Of a stretch of DNA of 64,000 bases, positions 59,617 through 64,000 are shown in pieces. The stretch covers positions 45,340 through 109,339 of the forward strand of contig CAZFST010000010.1 of NCBI GenBank assembly GCA_964522015.1. Reading direction: 5' to 3'. Each line of letters begins with the position of its first letter. The stretch's first letter is position 1. Source of the DNA: QQWI01 sp964522015 (GTDB lineage: Bacteria; Bacillota; Clostridia; Peptostreptococcales; Acidaminobacteraceae). The position numbers and the translations under genes are program-made. The notes below the pieces were generated by a model, which was not told where the DNA came from, did not search any database, and worked only from the letters and a program-made list of their open reading frames with translations.

Positions 59617-60561
59617 ATGTGGTATGAGCTAAAAATAAAAACGACTACAGAAGCAGTTGAGGCTGTCAATGTCATTTTATATGACTTTGATGCCAGCGGC
59701 ATTGTCATAGAAGATCCAAATGATGCTTTTTATCAAGAAGGCTACGAAGGTGACTGGGACTACTTTGAAGAAGAAGCCCGAGTATTTGAATACGATGGTA
59801 CATTGATAAAAGCCTATGTGGAATTCCATGTAGACGAAGTAGAAAACAAAGTTGATGAAATTCAACAACGGGTTATAGATTTGAAACAGTTTGGATTAGA
59901 TCCTGGTCTTTCTGAAATCACTTACACAGAAGTTCATGAAGAAGATTGGGCCCACGAATGGAAAAAATACTATAAGCCATTCGAAATTGCACCTGGTCTA
60001 GTGATTTGCCCGATTTGGGAAGAGTATGCCCCAGAGCCCGGTCAAAGAGTTATTTTCTTAGACCCAGGTAAAGCATTTGGAACGGGTACCCACGAAACCA
60101 CCAGCCTGTGCGCACAGAAAATCCTTAAATATCGCGAGGGGGTTCATTCCCTTTACGATGTAGGTTGTGGCAGTGGTATTTTGGCCATTATCGGTGCCTT
60201 CTATGGCATTGAAAGGGTTGCCGGTGTTGACATCGACGAAAAAGCCATCGAAGCCAGTAATGAAAATGCAGCCCTTAATCAATTAGAAACCACCATTGAT
60301 TTTAAACTGGGCAACTTGATTGATCTGTTTAGTGAGCCTGCAGACATGATTGTGGCCAATATTATCGCAGATATCATTATTTTATTAGCGGCGGATATCC
60401 ATCGTTTGATGCATGAAAAAACCGTTTTTATTGCCTCTGGTATCCTCGTTGAGAAGCGGGCCCTTGTAGAAACAGCACTACTGGAAAATGGTTTTGATAT
60501 TTTAGAAGTTGAAGAAAAAGGGGAATGGTGCGCAATCGTTTCTAAAAAGGCAAGTGTATGA
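59617..60561 (+). CDS. prmA: ribosomal protein L11 methyltransferase
   Basis: This 314-residue SAM-dependent enzyme trimethylates L11. The N-terminal substrate-recognition domain (M-W-Y-E-L-K-I) is followed by F-G-T-G-T-H-E-T-T, D-V-G-C-G-S-G-I-L and N-I-I-A-D. The ATG at 59617 follows GGGTGAG. It overlaps rsmE by four bases. dnaJ, its common upstream neighbour, is not here. Confidence 0.95.
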   Translation: MWYELKIKTTTEAVEAVNVILYDFDASGIVIEDPNDAFYQEGYEGDWDYFEEEARVFEYDGTLIKAYVEFHVDEVENKVDEIQQRVIDLKQFGLDPGLSEITYTEVHEEDWAHEWKKYYKPFEIAPGLVICPIWEEYAPEPGQRVIFLDPGKAFGTGTHETTSLCAQKILKYREGVHSLYDVGCGSGILAIIGAFYGIERVAGVDIDEKAIEASNENAALNQLETTIDFKLGNLIDLFSEPADMIVANIIADIIILLAADIHRLMHEKTVFIASGILVEKRALVETALLENGFDILEVEEKGEWCAIVSKKASV

Positions 60562-61310
60562 ATCGGTTTTACACTTCAGTTTTTAGGCTAATAGATCAAG
60601 GTGACCAAGGGTCTAAGTTGATAACAAGTATCAATGATGCTCAAGATGTGAAGCACCTGGTCAAAGTTCTTAGACTTGGCCCAGGTGATCAAGTGGAGAT
60701 TTGCGATGGCAAGGGAAAAGAATTTATAGGCACCATTGAAGAAGTCCATCAAAATCAAGTGATTTTGAGCCTTGAACCCCAAACCTTAGTTGATCGGGAA
60801 CTACCAGTTGAAATCACTTTGTTTCAGGGGATCCCAAAGGGACAAAAGTGGGAGTACCTAGTTCAAAAGTCTGTCGAAGCCGGGGTTCATCATATTGTGC
60901 CCGTGGCCATGATCCGTTCGGTATCAAAAGTCAGCGAAGAAAAATCGGATAAGAAAACAGATAGATGGCAAAAGATTTCTGATGAAGCAGCAAAGCAAGC
61001 AAAACGTGGGGTATTACCGATTTTTCATAATCCCCTTTCTTTTAAAGAGGCACTGAAGCTGCAAAATAACTATGATTTAGTCATCATCGCTTATGAGCAC
61101 GAGGCAACCAAACTGCTTAAGGATTTAGAACCCCAGGTATTAGCTGCCAAGCGGATTGCGATTTGGATTGGCCCCGAGGGTGGCATCGACGATAAAGAAG
61201 TGGATGCCCTTAGTGCCCTTGGAACCACCATTACCCTTGGAAAGCGGATACTGCGTACGGAAACTGCCCCAATCGTTTTACTAGCACAAATCAGTTATAT
61301 TCTAGAGTAG
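60558..61310 (+). CDS. rsmE: 16S rRNA (uracil-1498-N3)-methyltransferase
   Basis: This 250-residue SPOUT-family enzyme has an N-terminal PUA-like domain (V-K-H-L-V-K-V-L-R) and the C-terminal knot with I-G-P-E-G-G-I-D-D-K-E and L-G-K-R-I-L-R-T-E-T-A. It overlaps prmA by ATGA. Confidence 0.95.
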   Translation: MNRFYTSVFRLIDQGDQGSKLITSINDAQDVKHLVKVLRLGPGDQVEICDGKGKEFIGTIEEVHQNQVILSLEPQTLVDRELPVEITLFQGIPKGQKWEYLVQKSVEAGVHHIVPVAMIRSVSKVSEEKSDKKTDRWQKISDEAAKQAKRGVLPIFHNPLSFKEALKLQNNYDLVIIAYEHEATKLLKDLEPQVLAAKRIAIWIGPEGGIDDKEVDALSALGTTITLGKRILRTETAPIVLLAQISYILE

Positions 61311-61372
61311 CTTTCGGCTTTTTTGACTTGAATAAAGTCCTCAAAAGCCTTGATAACAAAGGTGGAGAAGAT

Positions 61373-62671
61373 ATGCGAACCGTTGCTTTTTACACCCTTG
61401 GGTGTAAAGTCAATCAATATGAAACAGAAGCTATGAAGGGGATTTTTATCAAAAATGGTGATACTGTAGTTGACCCATCGGAAAGCGCTGATATCTACGT
61501 GATTAATACGTGTACGGTGACCAGTGTTGGGGATAAAAAATCTCGCCAGTTCATTAGAAAAGCCAAGAGGCAAAATCCAGATGCATTAATTGCTGTAGTA
61601 GGTTGCTATGCCCAAATATCTCCAGATGAAGTCATGGCCCTTGAAGGGGTTAATCTTGTCCTTGGCACTGATGGACGACACAAAATTGTATCGTTTTTAG
61701 AAAATATTAAACCTGGGGATAAAGTAAAAGAAGTAGGGGACATTATGGATACAATGGATTTTGAGGAGCTGGAAATCGATGCTGTTCAAGATCGGACCCG
61801 GGTATTCTTAAAGGTCCAAGAAGGTTGTAATCAGTATTGTTCCTATTGCATCATCCCCTTTGCCCGGGGCAACATCAGAAGTAGAGCGCCCTTTAATGTC
61901 TTAAAAGAAGTTGAACGGGTTGTAGCCCACGGGTTTAAAGAGATTGTATTGACTGGGATTCATTTGGCTTCCTATGGTAAGGATCTGGGCAACTTTGGTT
62001 TGATTGAGCTGATAGAAGGCATCTACCAAACCCCTGGCCTTGAGCGTATCAGATTGGGATCACTGGAGCCAAACCTGATTACAGAGGATTTTGTAGCCAG
62101 GTTACACAAAATTTCAAGTATCTGCGATCAGTTTCATTTATCCCTACAAAGTGGTAGCGATGATACCCTGAAACGGATGAACCGTCGGTATACCGCAGCA
62201 GATTACAAAGAAGCGGTTCGTATCATCAGAAGTTATTACCCAAGTGCGGCCATTACAACTGATGTGATTGTCGGCTTCCCTGGGGAAAGTGACATCGCTT
62301 TTACAGAATGCTACGATTATTGCAAAGACATCGGTTTTTCAGAAATGCATGTGTTTCCATTTTCCAAACGGGAAGGCACAAAAGCCTATTACATGCCAGA
62401 TCAAATTGATGAGCAGGTTAAACATCAACGGGCAGATAAATTGAGTTTGCTGGCGCAAAAGATGCAAGATCACTATCTTGAATCCTTTGTGGGCCAAGAG
62501 GTTACAGTATTGGTTGAGCGGGTTTCAGATGATGGCACTGTGGCAAAGGGTTTGACTCCTCAACACGCAACCGTGGAAATCACAGGTGAAAACTTACAAA
62601 CCAACCATCAGTACACCGCCCTGGTCATTCAGCGCCAAGATACGATTCTTATTGCCAATCAACTGAAGTAG
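61373..62671 (+). CDS. mtaB: tRNA (N6-threonylcarbamoyladenosine-37-C2)-methylthiotransferase MtaB
   Basis: This 432-residue radical SAM enzyme inserts a methylthio group into t6A37. The N-terminal domain carries three Cys (T-L-G-C-K-V-N, N-T-C-T-V, V-G-C-Y-A-Q) for one cluster. The radical SAM motif is C-N-Q-Y-C-S-Y-C. A TRAM domain ends the protein. The ATG at 61373 follows GGTGGAG. An upstream TTG at 61328 was rejected. Confidence 0.94.
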   Translation: MRTVAFYTLGCKVNQYETEAMKGIFIKNGDTVVDPSESADIYVINTCTVTSVGDKKSRQFIRKAKRQNPDALIAVVGCYAQISPDEVMALEGVNLVLGTDGRHKIVSFLENIKPGDKVKEVGDIMDTMDFEELEIDAVQDRTRVFLKVQEGCNQYCSYCIIPFARGNIRSRAPFNVLKEVERVVAHGFKEIVLTGIHLASYGKDLGNFGLIELIEGIYQTPGLERIRLGSLEPNLITEDFVARLHKISSICDQFHLSLQSGSDDTLKRMNRRYTAADYKEAVRIIRSYYPSAAITTDVIVGFPGESDIAFTECYDYCKDIGFSEMHVFPFSKREGTKAYYMPDQIDEQVKHQRADKLSLLAQKMQDHYLESFVGQEVTVLVERVSDDGTVAKGLTPQHATVEITGENLQTNHQYTALVIQRQDTILIANQLK

Positions 62672-62684
62672 ATAGGAGGCCTTT

Positions 62685-63035
62685 ATGTCTTGTTTGTTTT
62701 GTAAAATCATTGCTGGAGAGATTCCTGCCAATAAAGTCTACGAAGATGACCAACTATTAGGATTCAAAGATATTAATCCAGAAGCTCCGGTTCATATTTT
62801 AATCGTTCCCAAAAAACATATTGATTCCTTAAATCTGGTGTCGGCAGGCGATGTCGAGATTTTGGGCGCCATACAAATTGCAGCAAGCGCCATTGCCAAA
62901 GAGCAAGGGGTTGATCAGAGCGGATACCGCCTTGTGTCGAACTGCAACGGAGATGCCGGTCAAACCGTCCAACATTTACATTATCACCTACTTGGCGGGA
63001 CAAAAATGGGCTGGCCACCGTTTCCAAATCAATAA
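62685..63035 (+). CDS. HIT-family nucleotide hydrolase (HinT-like)
   Basis: This 116-residue protein begins C-L-F-C-K-I-I-A-G-E-I-P, with a CxxC possibly binding zinc. It has the histidine triad H-L-H-Y-H-L-L-G-G near residue 100. Family members hydrolyse purine nucleoside phosphoramidates. AGGAGG precedes the ATG. mtaB-HIT-rpsU is a common order. Confidence 0.94.
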   Translation: MSCLFCKIIAGEIPANKVYEDDQLLGFKDINPEAPVHILIVPKKHIDSLNLVSAGDVEILGAIQIAASAIAKEQGVDQSGYRLVSNCNGDAGQTVQHLHYHLLGGTKMGWPPFPNQ

Positions 63036-63060
63036 TTGTAAAAAAAAATGTAAAACTTAA

Positions 63061-63089
63061 TTGCATTGCCTTAAAATCTATTGTATAAT
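63061..63089 (+). promoter_or_regulatory. rpsU promoter
   Basis: TTGCAT (63061-63066), a 17-base spacer and TATAAT (63084-63089) lie 127 bases before the rpsU ATG and leave a ~120-base leader. Confidence 0.75.
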
Positions 63090-63097
63090 AACTAGGT

Positions 63098-63208
63098 ACT
63101 GTGGACGTTTGTCAACGCAGTTATGAGTCTGGAGGGCTTTCCTGACTTATTCCTCTGTGAGTATAGTCTTAGAACTATAAGCAGAGTGCATTATAGCACG
63201 GAGGGAGG
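63098..63208 (+). promoter_or_regulatory. structured rpsU leader with ribosome-binding-site-sequestering stem
   Basis: Three hairpins can be drawn. Hairpin 1 is ACTGTG/CGCAGT with inner GAC/GTC (63098-63121). Hairpin 2 is AGTC-GGA/TCC-GACT (63126-63147). In hairpin 3, CCTCTGTG (63152-63159) pairs over all eight bases, one as G-U, with CACGGAGG (63197-63204) at the ribosome binding site, around an inner TATAGT/ACTATA stem. This could give translational feedback by S21 or another signal. Confidence 0.6.
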
Positions 63209-63215
63209 TTTTGTC

Positions 63216-63395
63216 ATGTCTGGTATCATTATTGGTGAAAATGAATCAATCGATAGTGCACTTAAACGCTTTAAAAGAGAAACCGCGAGAGCGGGCTTGA
63301 TGGCTGAAATCAGAAAAAGAGAGCACTATGAGAAGCCAAGCGTTAAGCGTAAGAAAAAATCAGAAGCTGCAAGAAGAAAGAAGAAGAAAAGATAG
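63216..63395 (+). CDS. rpsU: 30S ribosomal protein S21
   Basis: This 59-residue very basic protein has N-E-S-I-D-S-A-L-K-R-F-K-R and a Lys/Arg-rich C-terminal half. The ATG at 63216 follows GGAGGGAGG at seven-base spacing. The longer frame through the leader was rejected. Confidence 0.96.
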   Translation: MSGIIIGENESIDSALKRFKRETARAGLMAEIRKREHYEKPSVKRKKKSEAARRKKKKR

Positions 63396-63420
63396 TTTTT
63401 AATATCCGACATCTTAAATG

Positions 63421-63442
63421 TGGCGCCATATATATGGCGCCA
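63421..63442. other. perfect 22-bp palindrome between rpsU and yqeY
   Basis: TGGCGCCATAT and ATATGGCGCCA are exact reverse complements with no spacer. Transcribed, it could form a hairpin with a tight loop, but only TTACTTC follows, so it is a poor terminator. It may be a protein-binding site or an attenuating/processing element. Confidence 0.7.
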
Positions 63443-63480
63443 TTACTTCGATTGTAGACAAATTCCAGTGAGGTGAACAC

Positions 63481-63924
63481 ATGGCTCTTAAAGAACAATT
63501 AATGGACGATTTAAAAGAAGCCATGAAAGCAAAGGATGGATTGCGTAAAACCACCATCACAATGCTTCGTGCAGCGGTAAAACAAATTGAAGTTGATACA
63601 AGAACAGAACTTGACGATCAAGCTGTGATTGATATAATCATAAAACAAATTAAACAAAAGCGTGCAGCCATTGAAGAATTTACAAAAGGCCAACGAGAAG
63701 ACCTAGCTGATGAAGCCAAGGCTGAAATAGAGATTTTGATGGGCTATATGCCAGCTCAGTTGACTGAAGATGAAGTGGTTGCCATTATCCAAGCGGGTAT
63801 AGAAGCATCAGGGGCCACCACCATGAAAGATATGGGCAAGGTAATGGCTCTTGTTAAAGATCAACTAAATGGCAAGTCAGATAACAAATTTGTTGCTGAA
63901 CAAGTCAAAAAATTATTAGGTTAA
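63481..63924 (+). CDS. YqeY/GatB-like protein
   Basis: This 147-residue helical protein of the YqeY family starts L-K-E-Q-L-M-D-D-L-K-E-A-M-K-A-K-D and contains L-R-A-A-V-K-Q and a Y-M-P-A-Q-L-T-E-D-E segment. The C-terminal half resembles the tRNA-binding tail domain of GatB. Function is unclear; the gene normally follows rpsU. GAGGTGA precedes the ATG. Confidence 0.9.
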   Translation: MALKEQLMDDLKEAMKAKDGLRKTTITMLRAAVKQIEVDTRTELDDQAVIDIIIKQIKQKRAAIEEFTKGQREDLADEAKAEIEILMGYMPAQLTEDEVVAIIQAGIEASGATTMKDMGKVMALVKDQLNGKSDNKFVAEQVKKLLG

Positions 63925-64000
63925 CAGTTAAAGACAGAGCCTGCTCCAATGTCATTAAGTTAAGAAATCAAACCGTATACCGCGAAGCAGGCATTCGTAT
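63925..64000. other. end of window after yqeY
   Basis: The last 76 bases hold no gene start. GCCTGCT (63939-63945) and AGCAGGC (63986-63992) form a 7-base inverted pair around a 40-base loop. It could be part of a longer element cut by the window edge. Confidence 0.4.

Noticed and set aside
1..64000. CRISPR arrays, insertion sequences, prophage, rRNA or tRNA genes
   Set aside because: None seen on reading both strands; repeats present are short and local, and no transposase or integrase-like protein is encoded.

Overview
This window is a piece of a bacterial chromosome from the Firmicutes, most likely class Clostridia. The evidence is the gene order. The blocks rqcH/dapF, yicC-gmk-rpoZ-coaBC-priA-def-fmt-DUF116-rsmB-stp-prkC-rsgA-rpe-thiN, rpmB/asp23-yloV-recG-rsmD-coaD-tmcAL-ackA-DUF177-rpmF-fapR-plsX-fab, rnc-radical SAM-smc-ftsY-ylxM-ffh-rpsP-khpA-rimM-trmD-rplS-rbgA and prmA-rsmE-mtaB-HIT-rpsU-yqeY are housekeeping orders typical of that class. 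Strong purine-rich ribosome binding sites, frequent GTG/TTG starts and low-to-moderate GC agree. I cannot name the genus. No rRNA, tRNA, CRISPR array, insertion sequence or prophage was seen.

Layout. 0-4.2 kb: the end of a 2-oxoacid:ferredoxin oxidoreductase subunit, then a four-gene ABC importer in the order of enterobacterial yehZYXW (osmoprotectant type). 4.2-7.3 kb: a nucleotidyltransferase-fold protein converging on a minus-strand pair, rqcH and a small conserved unknown protein. 7.4-22.5 kb: a nearly unbroken plus-strand run covering lysine/peptidoglycan precursor, RNA turnover, CoA synthesis, replication restart, N-formyl-methionine metabolism, rRNA modification and the PASTA kinase/phosphatase pair. 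22.6-23.8 kb: a minus-strand drug/metabolite exporter with an unusual repeated leader, and rpmB. 24.2-31.4 kb: asp23, yloV, recG, rsmD, coaD, a coiled-coil protein and tmcAL. 31.8-39.9 kb: acetate kinase, the DUF177-rpmF operon, and the fatty acid operon headed by fapR with a recognisable FapR operator on its own promoter.

40.0-45.8 kb is the most distinctive part. It is an all-minus-strand insert between fabF and rnc, genes that are usually close neighbours. It holds a PAS-PAS-GGDEF-HD-GYP cyclic-di-GMP protein and a probable biotin-linked set: a MaoC/hotdog protein, the BioY biotin transporter, a thiolase-like protein lacking the usual C-terminal catalytic Cys, and a short AMP-forming acyl ligase. 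Bacillus has a similar grouping (yhfU-yhfT-yhfS). The hotdog member and the altered thiolase make this the best candidate for an incompletely described pathway.

45.9-58.3 kb returns to conserved genes for RNA processing, chromosome condensation, protein targeting and ribosome assembly. It ends with an RbgA GTPase carrying a long repetitive basic tail. 58.4-59.4 kb holds a small unknown protein and plsY on the minus strand. 59.6-64 kb is the prmA-to-yqeY block, including an rpsU leader that can fold to hide part of its ribosome binding site. Many start codons were moved inward from the longest reading frame because a clear ribosome binding site marks a later start. All functional assignments are from sequence reading and family knowledge only; no search was run.
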